NCBI GenBank assembly: GCA_903899015.1
Contig: CAIUHP010000065.1
Span: 1 to 39,410, forward strand
Direction: 5' to 3'
From: an uncultured Armatimonadota bacterium
Lineage (GTDB): Bacteria > Armatimonadota > Fimbriimonadia > Fimbriimonadales > Fimbriimonadaceae
Length of the DNA stretch: 39,410 bases
Position numbers and translations under genes: made by a program. Below the pieces are notes generated by a model, which saw only the letters and a program-made list of their open reading frames with translations, had not been told where the DNA came from and searched no databases. Shown piece after piece: positions 7,820 to 16,401 of the stretch; the first letter of the stretch is position 1, and each line of letters begins with the position of its first letter.

Positions 7820-8557
7820 TTATCGTTTGCTCTTTCCGCAGGCCCACTCAATGCCTTCCGCAAGCATCTTTAAGTAAAGCGGGTCTTGATAGGATTCTTG
7901 AGTGTGACCCATGCCGGTGTACCAGCATCGTCCCCCTTCGAATTCGTGGCACCACATGATCGGGTGATCAGAAGCCATCTTAGAACCTTGATAGCTCTTC
8001 TGATCGAGCGATGCAAGCACTTGAACTTTCCCTCGTGGCGAAACTTTGTAGTCGTACCACTCATCTTTGCGTTTCCATGGGTTGGGCAAGTGCTGGGTGC
8101 TCGGGTGCGTCGCATCTTCAATGTTCACGACCGCTTCCTGCTGGGCGGGGTGGGAGAGGAAGTAGCCGCCAATCAACTCGCCGTACCAGGGCCAATCATA
8201 TTCCGCATCTGCCGCCGCATGGATGCCGACCACTCCGCCGCCATGGTGGACGAATGACTGAAGCGCCTTTTCCTCATTAGGCCCCAGGAACTTACCGGTG
8301 GTGCTAACAAAAACGATGGCATCGAAAGCTTTCAGCTTCTTTGCATCCAAGGCCTTAGGGTCCTCGGTGCAGGTAACGGTCCAACCGCGCTCAATTCCTA
8401 AATCCACAATAGCGCGTCGTCCGAGAGGAATGGAATCATGACGGAAACCGACTGATTTCGAATAGACGAGGATCGATCGGCTTGTAGCTGGCGCCGTCGT
8501 TGGCATTGCGAAGCTGCCGACCATAGCAAGGGTACCGGCAAGAGCAGATAACAGCAT
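7820..8557 (-). CDS. ThuA-family protein, secreted
   Basis: ThuA-like proteins have a glutamine-amidotransferase-like fold. The Sinorhizobium namesake acts with ThuB in converting trehalose and related disaccharides to 3-keto derivatives. The 245-aa protein starts with a probable signal peptide (about residues 1-24). It then shows ILVYSKSVGFRHDSI, the VFVSTTGKFLGPNEEKALQSFV region, GGGVVGIHAAADAEYDWPWY and HPIMWCHEFEGGRCWYTGMGHT, all family hallmarks. ATG 8557 lies 6 nt after TAATCT on the minus strand. It is the first gene of a probable two-gene unit with the downstream Gfo/Idh/MocA gene and is divergent from the RbsABC-type importer, an arrangement that suggests shared control from the 170-nt gap. 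Confidence 0.92.
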   Translation of the reverse strand: MLLSALAGTLAMVGSFAMPTTAPATSRSILVYSKSVGFRHDSIPLGRRAIVDLGIERGWTVTCTEDPKALDAKKLKAFDAIVFVSTTGKFLGPNEEKALQSFVHHGGGVVGIHAAADAEYDWPWYGELIGGYFLSHPAQQEAVVNIEDATHPSTQHLPNPWKRKDEWYDYKVSPRGKVQVLASLDQKSYQGSKMASDHPIMWCHEFEGGRCWYTGMGHTQESYQDPLYLKMLAEGIEWACGKSKR

Positions 8558-8563
8558 TCGCGC

Positions 8564-8569
8564 AGATTA
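8564..8569 (-). promoter_or_regulatory. Putative -10 box for the thuA-like gene
   Basis: TAATCT on the minus strand, 6 nt before ATG 8557, with no Shine-Dalgarno between. Confidence 0.5.
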
Positions 8570-8610
8570 CCGCGATGGCGCATGGATTCTCTCCCTACAG
8601 ATTTGATGGC

Positions 8611-8656
8611 TCGAAAACTTCTAAAAACCCGCCATTTTTAGCCTGAAAAGCTTCGA
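8611..8656. promoter_or_regulatory. Nested inverted repeat in a divergent promoter region (possible operator)
   Basis: A perfect 7-bp dyad CTAAAAA (8621-8627) and TTTTTAG (8635-8641), spaced by 7 nt. Nearly concentric outer arms are TCGAA (8611-8615) and TTCGA (8652-8656). It lies between the divergent thuA-like gene and the rbs-type importer. A regulator binding here could control both, but no cognate regulator gene is present in the window. Confidence 0.35.
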
Positions 8657-8714
8657 AGTGTAAGGGAATGAGCGAAACACATGCAAAACACTGGTGTGAC
8701 GGAGCTTGCTGAGA

Positions 8715-8720
8715 TAGAAT
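8715..8720 (+). promoter_or_regulatory. Putative -10 box for the RbsABC-type operon
   Basis: TAGAAT followed by 7 nt and the GTG start at 8728. A small dyad ACAC-TG-GTGT at 8688-8697 lies just upstream, where a -35 contact or operator would be. Confidence 0.45.
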
Positions 8721-8727
8721 TGGGCTC

Positions 8728-10197
8728 GTGTCCAGACTCGAAGTCGAGAACATTGTCATGGAATTTCCCGCAGTGCGGGCGCTAGATGGAGTTTCCATCG
8801 CGTTCGCTTCCGGCGAAGTTCACGGAATCGTGGGTGAAAACGGTGCTGGAAAGAGCACCCTCATGAAGATTCTGAGCGGGGTCCAACAGGCTACATCGGG
8901 AACTATGAAACTCGACGGCACTCCCGTTTTGCTTCATGGCGTGAAAGATGCGCTACGTCGTGGAATCGCGATGATTCATCAAGAACTCAACCTGATTGAT
9001 GAGCTCACGGTTGCCGAAAACGTCTTTTTAGGACGGGAAATTACAAAGGGAGGCCTTCTCAATCGAGCCCAAATGGTTTCTGAAACAGAAGGCTTTTTGA
9101 AGCAGGTTCATGCCGGTTTTCCCGCCACAACAAAGGTCAAAGACCTTTCGATTGCGGGCAAGCAATTGGTAGAAATCGCAAAGGCCGTTGCGGTGAATGC
9201 TTCGATCCTCATCATGGACGAGCCAACTGCGGTGCTCAGTGACCCAGAAGCGGATTCATTGTTCGAACTGATCGCCAAGTTGAAGGAGCAGGGCACCACC
9301 GTTCTCTATATTTCGCACCGGTTGGTTGAAGTCTGCAAAATCTGTGACCGGGTGACGGTTTTGCGAGACGGAACTTGGGTCGAAACGATGGATGCCAAAA
9401 AGGCCAATCCGGCTGAGCTTGCGCGATTGATGGTCGGTCGGGCCCTTCAAGATTTCTACCCGCCAAAAGTTCCTGCGCCAAACGGTAATCCAATCCTTGA
9501 AGTAAAGAATATCGGAGGAGCTAGCCTTTCGGTCCGACCTGGCGAAATCCTCGGACTAGCTGGCTTGGTTGGAGCCGGACGAACGGAACTCGCGGAAGCG
9601 ATTATCGGAACGCGCCCAATAGGCCAGGGAACCGTTCTCATTGATGGCAAGCCGGTTCGAATTCACAACACGAAGCAGGCTATGAGCCACGGAATTGCCT
9701 ACGTTAGCGAAGACCGAAAGGGCTTGGGGCTTCACACTTCACTGAGCGTGGTCCACAACGTCACGATGGCGAACCTGAGGGCCTACGGCAAGGCGGTCAT
9801 CAGCTTGCAGCAAGAACGAAAATCTGCGGACACTTGGAAGTCGGACCTTGACGTTCGAGTTGGCGACCTAAATGCTCCCGTTGCCAGCATGAGCGGAGGC
9901 AATCAACAAAAGGTCGCGATTGCGAAATGGCTCGAGATCAAGCCTAAAGTTTTGATTCTAGATGAACCCACACGAGGGGTGGACGTGGGTGCCAAACGAG
10001 AGATGTACAACATCATCCAGCGATTAGCAGGTGAGGGGATGGCCTGCATTGTGATCTCGTCGGAGTTACCAGAAATTATTGGTCTGTGTCATCGCACGGT
10101 CGTTATGCGAGAAGGAAAAGTAATGGGGGAATTGGGAAGTAACGAATTGAATGAAGAATCGATCATGCACTTAGCAGCCGGAGTGGAAGCAGCTTGA
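8728..10197 (+). CDS. CUT2 sugar ABC transporter, dual ATPase subunit (RbsA-like)
   Basis: A 489-aa protein with two fused nucleotide-binding domains, as in RbsA, MglA and XylG. Domain 1 has Walker A GENGAGKST (36-44), the signature-like LSIAGKQ and Walker B ILIMDEPTAVLS. Domain 2 has a degenerate Walker A (GLVGAGRTE), signature MSGGNQQK near 388 and Walker B VLILDEPTRGVDVG near 410. The weak first P-loop of domain 2 is normal for this family. Start GTG 8728. Its last codons overlap the permease start by 4 nt, a tight operon with the next two genes. It energises uptake of a monosaccharide or related small sugar; which one cannot be told. Confidence 0.93.
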   Translation: MSRLEVENIVMEFPAVRALDGVSIAFASGEVHGIVGENGAGKSTLMKILSGVQQATSGTMKLDGTPVLLHGVKDALRRGIAMIHQELNLIDELTVAENVFLGREITKGGLLNRAQMVSETEGFLKQVHAGFPATTKVKDLSIAGKQLVEIAKAVAVNASILIMDEPTAVLSDPEADSLFELIAKLKEQGTTVLYISHRLVEVCKICDRVTVLRDGTWVETMDAKKANPAELARLMVGRALQDFYPPKVPAPNGNPILEVKNIGGASLSVRPGEILGLAGLVGAGRTELAEAIIGTRPIGQGTVLIDGKPVRIHNTKQAMSHGIAYVSEDRKGLGLHTSLSVVHNVTMANLRAYGKAVISLQQERKSADTWKSDLDVRVGDLNAPVASMSGGNQQKVAIAKWLEIKPKVLILDEPTRGVDVGAKREMYNIIQRLAGEGMACIVISSELPEIIGLCHRTVVMREGKVMGELGSNELNEESIMHLAAGVEAA

Positions 10198-11192
10198 AGA
10201 AGTCAAATGTCCTTAGTGAATACGGCGCTCTGTTTGCGCTCATCCTCCTGTTCGTCATCAACGTGGTGACGCGGGGCGGGAACTTCCTCCAGATTGAGAA
10301 CCTGAGGAACATGGTGAGTCAAAACGCGGCGGTCGGAATCATCGCAGTCGGAATGACGCTCGTAATCATCGCAGGCGGAATCGACTTATCGGTCGGAAGC
10401 TTAACTGCAATGTGTGGGGCGGCCGCGATCTTGATCGTCAACAAGTTCTCAACTGGCGGAATGAGTCCCAACATGGCGATCCTCATGGCTGCCCTTTGTG
10501 CCATCGGAGTCGGAGCCCTTGCCGGACTAATTAATGGGGCAATCATCGCCTACGGTCGAGTTGCCGCATTCGTAGTCACGTTGGGTGGTCTTGCAGGTTT
10601 CCGATCAATCGCTCTGGTTCTTGGAAATGGAGGCGAAATTCGCTCTCAGGTTCCAGCCTTGCAGGATTTCGGTTTCGGTGGCGTTGCGATCCCATTTGTG
10701 AAAGACGCAAGCGGCGGACCGGTCCTCATCTACTGGAGCGCCATTACATTCATCGTGATCGCCTTATTGGCGGGCTTCATTTTGAACAAGACACGGTTTG
10801 GACGCTACGTGATCGCGGTTGGCGCAAATCAGCGAGCATCTGAGTATTCCGCCATTAACACTCAGACCGTCCGACTAGCGGTTTATACGTTACTTGGTGG
10901 CTTGGTTGGCTTGGCCTCGGTTCTGGTTGGAGCGAGAATGAACTCGGTCGGAACTGGATCGGTGGGTCTCTATTACGAATTGGATGCGATTGCTGCCGTT
11001 GTTATTGGCGGCACAAGCTTGCGAGGTGGCAAAGGTCGCATTTGGGGAACAGTGGTTGGAGTCTTGCTCTTAACACTGATCTCGAATATGATTACGGCGT
11101 ACCGCATCGATACAAACTGGCAGGGACTAGTGAGGGGAATTGTCATTCTGGTCGCCGTGCTGATTCAAAGGGGAAGGAAGGAAAATGATTAG
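10194..11192 (+). CDS. CUT2 sugar ABC transporter permease (RbsC-like)
   Basis: A 332-aa inner-membrane permease of the BPD_transp_2 family with eight or more hydrophobic segments. The hallmark AGGIDLSVGSLTAM is near residues 61-74, and the EAA-like region GRYVIAVGANQRASEYSAI near 202-220. The TTG start overlaps the ATPase stop (TTGA at 10194-10197) and the stop overlaps the next gene by 8 nt, so translation is probably coupled. It forms the membrane channel with the RbsA-like ATPase and receives sugar from the binding protein encoded next. Confidence 0.92.
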   Translation: MKKSNVLSEYGALFALILLFVINVVTRGGNFLQIENLRNMVSQNAAVGIIAVGMTLVIIAGGIDLSVGSLTAMCGAAAILIVNKFSTGGMSPNMAILMAALCAIGVGALAGLINGAIIAYGRVAAFVVTLGGLAGFRSIALVLGNGGEIRSQVPALQDFGFGGVAIPFVKDASGGPVLIYWSAITFIVIALLAGFILNKTRFGRYVIAVGANQRASEYSAINTQTVRLAVYTLLGGLVGLASVLVGARMNSVGTGSVGLYYELDAIAAVVIGGTSLRGGKGRIWGTVVGVLLLTLISNMITAYRIDTNWQGLVRGIVILVAVLIQRGRKEND

Positions 11193-12192
11193 AAAGAAAG
11201 CATTCATGTATGCCGTGGCAGGACTTGCGGCAATTACGATGGTGGGATGCCAAACCGGTACCGATTCGGGTGCAGGTAACGCCACATCTGGTGGTGCAAC
11301 TGCAGGTAAGGCGGGCAAGAAGTTTAAAGTAGGCGTCTCGATTCCTGCAGCCGACCACGGTTGGACGGCTGGTGTCAAATATTGGGCAGAACAGGCTACC
11401 AAGCAAAACCCAGATATTGAGTGGATCATTCAAGATGCGAAGGAGCCGGGCGAGCAAATCAGCGGTCTGGAAAATATGCAGACTCAGGGCGTTGATGCCT
11501 TGGTCATCCTTGCAACCGAAAGCGCTCCCATTACTCCGATTGCTGAGAAACTGCACAACGCCGGTATCTTGATCATCAACGTGGACCGAGGCTTTACGAA
11601 GCCGGTTGCGGATGTCTTCATCGAAGGAGATAACAAGGCATTTGGTCGAAAATCGGCCGAGTTCATGGCCAAGCAGCTTAACGGGAAGGGCAAGATTGCC
11701 GTTCTCGAAGGCATTCCTTGCACCGTTAACACCGACCGAGTGACGGCTGCGAAAGAAGTTTTTAAAGGTTTTCCAGGAATTCAAATCGTTGCGGAAGACA
11801 GCGGTATGTGGAACCGAGAAAAGGCCGAGAAGATCATGCAAAACATGCTCGTTGCGAACCCTCAGATTGATGCAGTCTGGGCAAGTGATGACGATATGGC
11901 TCTTGGTGTCGAAAATGCACTCAAAGCTGCAGGACGAAAGAACACCTGGATTCTAGGTGGCGGCGGTATGAAGGACATCGTGAAGCGCGTTATGGATAAA
12001 GATCCGATCTATCCATCTGACATAACTTATCCGCCGTCCATGATCGCATTTGGCATCCAGACAGCCGCAGGAATGCTTCGAGCAGGCAAAGACAACGGTA
12101 AGAAGTTCATTCCTCGCCACGTCATGATTGATCTTGATCTGATCACTCCTGATAACGCAAAGGATTACTACTTCCCGGATTCCATCTACTAA
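11185..12192 (+). CDS. Periplasmic sugar-binding lipoprotein (RbsB-like)
   Basis: A 335-aa type I periplasmic binding protein (Peripla_BP_4). The N-terminus has a lipoprotein-type signal with the lipobox-like MVGC (Cys22), followed by a Gly/Thr/Ala-rich linker and then the mature start KFKVGVSIPAADHGWTAGV. Motifs GVDALVILATES, GILIINVDRGF and VWASDDDMALGVENAL match the ligand-cleft strands. ATG 11185 is preceded by an AAGGAAGGAAA purine tract and overlaps the permease stop. It catches a sugar at the outer face of the inner membrane for the RbsA/RbsC-like pair. The neighbourhood of ThuA and Gfo/Idh/MocA genes hints at an oxidised sugar or its breakdown product; this is inference. Confidence 0.93.
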   Translation: MIRKKAFMYAVAGLAAITMVGCQTGTDSGAGNATSGGATAGKAGKKFKVGVSIPAADHGWTAGVKYWAEQATKQNPDIEWIIQDAKEPGEQISGLENMQTQGVDALVILATESAPITPIAEKLHNAGILIINVDRGFTKPVADVFIEGDNKAFGRKSAEFMAKQLNGKGKIAVLEGIPCTVNTDRVTAAKEVFKGFPGIQIVAEDSGMWNREKAEKIMQNMLVANPQIDAVWASDDDMALGVENALKAAGRKNTWILGGGGMKDIVKRVMDKDPIYPSDITYPPSMIAFGIQTAAGMLRAGKDNGKKFIPRHVMIDLDLITPDNAKDYYFPDSIY

Positions 12193-12203
12193 GCGTAGAC
12201 ATC

Positions 12204-12241
12204 GGCCCGGTGAGGTTCTTGAACGCTCACCGGGCCTTTTT
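12204..12241 (+). terminator. Intrinsic terminator of the RbsABC-type operon
   Basis: An 11-bp perfect stem (GGCCCGGTGAG at 12204-12214, CTCACCGGGCC at 12226-12236), with further pairing in the loop (GTTC/GAAC), followed by five T. It rules out the GTG at 12210 as start of the next gene. Confidence 0.9.
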
Positions 12242-12254
12242 GCGTCTTGAAGTC

Positions 12255-13550
12255 ATGATGTTATTGACATCTTTTATTGCAGCAGTTGCGTTTGGGAATC
12301 CCCAAGACGACGGCGCATTATTTCAAAAGCTTTTCCCAAGTCCTTCTGGAAAGAATGGTTACGAGGAATATGTGATGGCTGTCGATTATGCAGATCGTAA
12401 TCTTTGGAACACTTACGATCAGTGGCTTGCTTATCTGAGCCGAAAGGAGCAAGAGAAGAAGATGCAGTCGGACGATGATGTTCCGCCCGTTCCGCCCGGT
12501 GTGAGCCCTGAGATGACCGACCTCGACGTCCGGAAAATCATGGATGAAAAGTTCAGCAATGCGATTCACTGGATTTCCGAAGGAAACCGAAAAGGCGTCA
12601 CCAGCCCGCGACGAGAAATTTCAGTGGACACGACGTTCCCTGAATATGCTGGCTTTCGATTATTGGCAAGAGTCGATGCCAACAAAGCTCATGTCGAGTT
12701 TGCCGACGGTCGCACATCGTCCGCAGTTAAAGATTTACTCGAAGGTCTCAAGTTCAGTCAAAACTTCTTTGGCACCAGTCGGCTGTCAAGTCTTGTTTCA
12801 ATCGGCAGTCAAACAATTGTTTTTTCTGAATTCGAAAATCATCTGAGCCAGTTATCCAACGGAGACGCCATGGATATTGATCGGTCTTGCAAGGCAATGC
12901 TAAGCCAGCCTTTGGCGTTGAAAGACCTGCTCAGGATGGAATACCAAGCCTGGATCAATGATCTCGACACAATTTTTGAGAAGCCCGAGATCTTGTTCGT
13001 GGATGATAAGGACAAGTCATTCGTGAATCAGATTGCCCACATTAGCCCTTCTGAGCGTGAGAACATCAAACCCCTCATTGTCAGTGGCCTGGATGCCCGT
13101 ATGGGCGAAGAAATGCGCCGATTTGACGGCCCAGAGACCGGTTGGATGCTTCGTGATCAGAGTCCCGATCCGGTTGCCTCAAAATCCGATCTTTCCATCT
13201 CGAATTTGGCACTGATCGTGGTGAATGCCTTGCAAGGAAAAGCGATTAAGACTCAGTATGCCAACGCGGTAGCAAAAGGTCGAATTCAGCTTCGATTACT
13301 CCGCCTCCATGCTCAAGTTATTGAATACAAATGGCAACACAACAAGCTGCCAACGAAGCTGGAAGACTTTGCCAAGGATCACGCGGGCTTCGACCCTATT
13401 GCCAACGAGCCGTTTCACTATGAACTCAAGGACGGTTCGTATCGCATTTACAGCATGGGAATTCCTGGCTTAGGCAGAATGGAGCTCCGCTACCGTAATA
13501 CGGTTCCACCCAAACCGAGCCCAGACACTCCGCTTCCGCCGACGCAATAA
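12255..13550 (+). CDS. Secreted hypothetical protein
   Basis: A 431-aa protein starting at ATG 12255 (or 12258), just after the upstream terminator; an upstream GTG at 12210 lies inside that hairpin and is rejected. A hydrophobic N-terminus (MMLLTSFIAAVAF) is a likely signal peptide. The body is largely helical and charged, with a Pro-rich patch near residues 75-85 and a Pro-rich tail. The C-terminal part (LRLHAQVIEYKWQHNKLPT, then DPIANEPFHYELKDGSYRIYSMG) resembles a pattern common in large secreted planctomycete-type proteins: a helix with a 'LP' turn followed by 'DP...G.P..Y....YR.YS.G'. I know no function for it. Confidence 0.8.
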   Translation: MMLLTSFIAAVAFGNPQDDGALFQKLFPSPSGKNGYEEYVMAVDYADRNLWNTYDQWLAYLSRKEQEKKMQSDDDVPPVPPGVSPEMTDLDVRKIMDEKFSNAIHWISEGNRKGVTSPRREISVDTTFPEYAGFRLLARVDANKAHVEFADGRTSSAVKDLLEGLKFSQNFFGTSRLSSLVSIGSQTIVFSEFENHLSQLSNGDAMDIDRSCKAMLSQPLALKDLLRMEYQAWINDLDTIFEKPEILFVDDKDKSFVNQIAHISPSERENIKPLIVSGLDARMGEEMRRFDGPETGWMLRDQSPDPVASKSDLSISNLALIVVNALQGKAIKTQYANAVAKGRIQLRLLRLHAQVIEYKWQHNKLPTKLEDFAKDHAGFDPIANEPFHYELKDGSYRIYSMGIPGLGRMELRYRNTVPPKPSPDTPLPPTQ

Positions 13551-13553
13551 AAA

Positions 13554-13584
13554 AAAGCGCACCCCGGCGTTCGAGGTGCGCTTT
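13554..13584. terminator. Bidirectional hairpin terminator
   Basis: A 10-bp perfect stem (AAAGCGCACC at 13554-13563, GGTGCGCTTT at 13575-13584) in the 44-nt gap between two convergent genes, with an A run before and T-rich sequence after. Confidence 0.85.
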
Positions 13585-13594
13585 CCTTGGAACC

Positions 13595-14944
13595 CTATGC
13601 TGTGGGCTTGTAATCGGGAAGGGTGTAACCCTTTCGATAGGCTCGCTTGTAAGCGTTGGTGTTCTTTCCTGCTCGTCCCATGAGGTCGAGCTTTGCATTG
13701 TCCCATTTGACCATTTCGCCTGCCTGAAGGGCAACGTTGGACAAGTGACATACGATTGTCGTCTGTGCGACGGAAGCAAAGTTCGCGCGAGGCTGGGTTC
13801 GTGTTTTCACACAGTCGACCCAGTTTCGCCAGTGATTGGGAGGGTTCGGTGCCTCTTCCTTCTCCAGCTCTTTGCCACCTGGATCAAGGATCTTCCAACC
13901 GCCTCTCCAAACTCGCAGGGTGCGTCCGTCAGCGCTCACAAACTCCGTGCCGTGTCCTTCTTTGCCAGGGTGGTCTTGACCGATCGCCCAATGCATCGTG
14001 AAGTTAGGGTCCTTGAAGTTATAGATGCACTCCATCACGTCAGGAGCGGTTCGATCATCGTCGCTGATTGCAAGGTTTCCGCCGAATGAACTCACTGCGG
14101 TTGGCATGACCAAGTCGTTGTCCTTGCTCATACCAAGCAGGGCGATGTCCATCATGTGAACGCCCCAGTCGGTGCTCAAACCGCCACCAAAGTTGAGGAA
14201 CCATCTCCAGTTCCAGTGGCATCGATTAGTCTGGTAAGGAAGCCAACCGGCTGGCCCTACCCACATATCGTAGTCCAAGCCTTTGGGAGGATCACTTGGC
14301 TTCACACGACCGGCACGGAAGCTATCGTTGATCCACGCCCGGCAAAGGGTGATTTTGCCAAGCTTGCCTGCTCGAATGTATTCAATCGAATCGGTGAACT
14401 CTTTGGTGCTGCGCTGCCAAGTACCGCACTGAACGATCTTTTGATGGTGCTTCACCGCGGCCGCCATCGTGACTGCTTCGTGAATGTCATGCGAAACAGG
14501 CTTTTCGCAATAAGCATCCTTTCCTGCTTCCACTGCGTGGATCAGGTTGAGAGCGTGCCAATGGTCAGGGGTACCGACGATGACGGCGTCGATATCCTTT
14601 CGCTCAAGCATTTTTCGGTAGTCCTTGTAGACATCCGGCTTGCGACCATATTTCTTTTCGACGTCGTTATAGTCTCCGGTCATGCGGTTGTCATCGACAT
14701 CGCAAATCGCGGCTACGGAAACGTCTGGGAAGTTCATGAGGTTTCGCATGTTAGCGGCTCCCATTCCGCCACATCCGATGAGGCCAAGTACGAGTTTTTC
14801 GTTCGGAGAATTCGAGATTCCCTTCCACGGTGACGCCTCTGTCATCCGTACAAACGGCGCGGCAGCACTAGCAGCAGCAACCGCTCCAGTGCGCACAATG
14901 AACTGCCTACGCGTCCAATCTTTATCGTGTTCTTCGTTAGCCAA
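13595..14944 (-). CDS. Gfo/Idh/MocA oxidoreductase, Tat-exported
   Basis: A sugar oxidoreductase of 449 aa. The frame is open further upstream, but the best start is TTG 14944: the minus strand has GGGGGT at 7 nt, and the twin-arginine signal (TRRQFIVRTGAVAAASAAA, Arg12-Arg13) then sits at the correct distance from the N-terminus. The Rossmann motif GLIGCGGMG is at about 54-62 and the EKP motif at 147-149. The C-terminal domain shows MWVGPAGWLPY and WNWRWFLNFGGGLSTDWGVHMMD, as in planctomycete-type exported members. It is divergent from a second oxidoreductase gene with only 80 nt between starts, so both promoters are packed into that gap. The substrate is unknown. Confidence 0.92.
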   Translation of the reverse strand: MANEEHDKDWTRRQFIVRTGAVAAASAAAPFVRMTEASPWKGISNSPNEKLVLGLIGCGGMGAANMRNLMNFPDVSVAAICDVDDNRMTGDYNDVEKKYGRKPDVYKDYRKMLERKDIDAVIVGTPDHWHALNLIHAVEAGKDAYCEKPVSHDIHEAVTMAAAVKHHQKIVQCGTWQRSTKEFTDSIEYIRAGKLGKITLCRAWINDSFRAGRVKPSDPPKGLDYDMWVGPAGWLPYQTNRCHWNWRWFLNFGGGLSTDWGVHMMDIALLGMSKDNDLVMPTAVSSFGGNLAISDDDRTAPDVMECIYNFKDPNFTMHWAIGQDHPGKEGHGTEFVSADGRTLRVWRGGWKILDPGGKELEKEEAPNPPNHWRNWVDCVKTRTQPRANFASVAQTTIVCHLSNVALQAGEMVKWDNAKLDLMGRAGKNTNAYKRAYRKGYTLPDYKPTA

Positions 14945-15024
14945 GGTAAATACCCCCAAAATCAAAACGGGAAAAGCTACAATTCCCTCTCCGATCTTAC
15001 TAGAATGTGAACGAGCTAGCAATC

Positions 15025-16401
15025 ATGAGCAAAGATTCTAAGACCCCACCATCACGAAGAGAGTTTCTCCAGGCCACCGGCGGCCTGGCTGCTGCCACCA
15101 TGCTAGGTGGCCTCCGACTACCAAAAGTACACGTAGTTGGAAGCGATTTGATCCAAGTTGCCTTGGTTGGATGCGGAGGAAGAGGAAGCGGCGCAGCCGT
15201 TAATGCTTGTTCCACGACCAGCGGACCGATCAAGTTGATTGCGATGGCAGACGCATTCCCGGACCGACTCAAGAGTTCATACGACAACCTCAAAGGCACC
15301 ATCGGCGACAAGATGGATATTCCTGAGGAGCGCAAGTTCATTGGCTTCGATGCCTACAAACATGCGATGGATGCCCTCAGACCTGGCGACATCGTCATCC
15401 TCACGACTCCTCCCGCATTCCGATGGGTTCACTTCACCTACGCGATTTCGAAGGGCTTAAATGTCTTCATGGAGAAGCCAGTGACCGTTGACGGTCCGAC
15501 GAGCAAGAAGATGTTCGCGCTCGCAGAAGAAGCTAATGCGAAAAATCTAAAAGTCGGCGTTGGCCTCATGTCGCGACATGCACGAAACATTCAAGAGCTC
15601 AAGGAGCGCGTTGACAAGGGTCAGCTCGGCGAGATCATGTTGATGCGCGGATACCGAATGCACGGCCCAGCCGGATATTTCGAGTCACTACCTAAGCCAG
15701 ACAACATGACGCACTTGGAATATCAGATTCGACGATTCCATAGCTTCCTGTGGGCCAGCGGCGGTTGCTTCAGCGACTTCTACATCCACCACATCGACCA
15801 CCTCTCTTGGATGAAGAATGCGTGGCCAGTAAGTGCTCAAGCACTCGGTGGACGACACTATCGCCAAGACGCCAGCGGTGCAACATTTGTTGACCAGAAT
15901 CTGGATACCTACTCGGTCGAGTACACATTTCCGGACGGTGCCAAGATGTACTTTGACGGCCGATGCGTCAACGGAGCGGAAGGAATTTATTCCAGCTACG
16001 TTCACGGTACGAAGGGTGTTGCCATTGCGGCTCGTGCCAACGACTGTAGTGGACCTTCTGCCATCTTCAAGGGCCAGAATCCAACTGGTAAGCCACTATG
16101 GCAGTCGACCGATACCAGCAACCCCTACCAGAACGAGTGGGACGAACTCGTCCATGCGATTCGCGATAACAAGCCTTATAACGAAGTGAAGCGCGGTGTT
16201 GAAGCAAGCTTGGTGACCAGCATGGGCCGCATGGCTGCTCACACTGGTCAAGTTATCACATTCGAATCCATGTTGAATTGCGATCATGAGTTCGCACCGG
16301 ACCTCATGAATCTCACTGCAACCTCAGACTCGCCCCTTATGCCAGGCGCGGACGGACGATATCCCGTTCCGATGCCCGGAATGAAACAGCACGAGTATTG
16401 A
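15025..16401 (+). CDS. Gfo/Idh/MocA oxidoreductase, Tat-exported
   Basis: A 458-aa protein with twin-arginine signal SRREFLQATGGLAAATMLGG (Arg11-Arg12), Rossmann motif ALVGCGGRG at 46-54 and EKP motif at 150-152. The C-terminal domain carries the histidine-rich YIHHIDH motif. ATG 15025 is preferred over GTG 15007, because TAGAAT at 15001-15006 would put the transcript start near 15013, downstream of the GTG. It differs clearly in sequence from the divergent neighbour, so it is not a recent duplicate. Its last 65 nt overlap the end of the convergent apbE-like gene. Probable periplasmic oxidation or reduction of a sugar ring; the substrate is unknown. Confidence 0.92.
   Translation: MSKDSKTPPSRREFLQATGGLAAATMLGGLRLPKVHVVGSDLIQVALVGCGGRGSGAAVNACSTTSGPIKLIAMADAFPDRLKSSYDNLKGTIGDKMDIPEERKFIGFDAYKHAMDALRPGDIVILTTPPAFRWVHFTYAISKGLNVFMEKPVTVDGPTSKKMFALAEEANAKNLKVGVGLMSRHARNIQELKERVDKGQLGEIMLMRGYRMHGPAGYFESLPKPDNMTHLEYQIRRFHSFLWASGGCFSDFYIHHIDHLSWMKNAWPVSAQALGGRHYRQDASGATFVDQNLDTYSVEYTFPDGAKMYFDGRCVNGAEGIYSSYVHGTKGVAIAARANDCSGPSAIFKGQNPTGKPLWQSTDTSNPYQNEWDELVHAIRDNKPYNEVKRGVEASLVTSMGRMAAHTGQVITFESMLNCDHEFAPDLMNLTATSDSPLMPGADGRYPVPMPGMKQHEY

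Noticed and set aside
11143-11841. A 232-codon minus-strand frame opposite the binding-protein gene
   Set aside because: Antisense shadow of the RbsB-like gene; no recognisable domain.
12210-12254. Upstream GTG start for the secreted hypothetical protein
   Set aside because: It falls inside the terminator of the importer operon and would hide the signal peptide.
14156-14833. A 225-codon plus-strand frame opposite a Gfo/Idh/MocA gene
   Set aside because: It lies wholly antisense to a strongly supported gene, has no domain or start signal, and is explained by third-position bias.
13595-16401. The two adjacent oxidoreductases as a recent tandem duplication
   Set aside because: They are divergent in orientation and their sequences differ throughout beyond the shared fold motifs.
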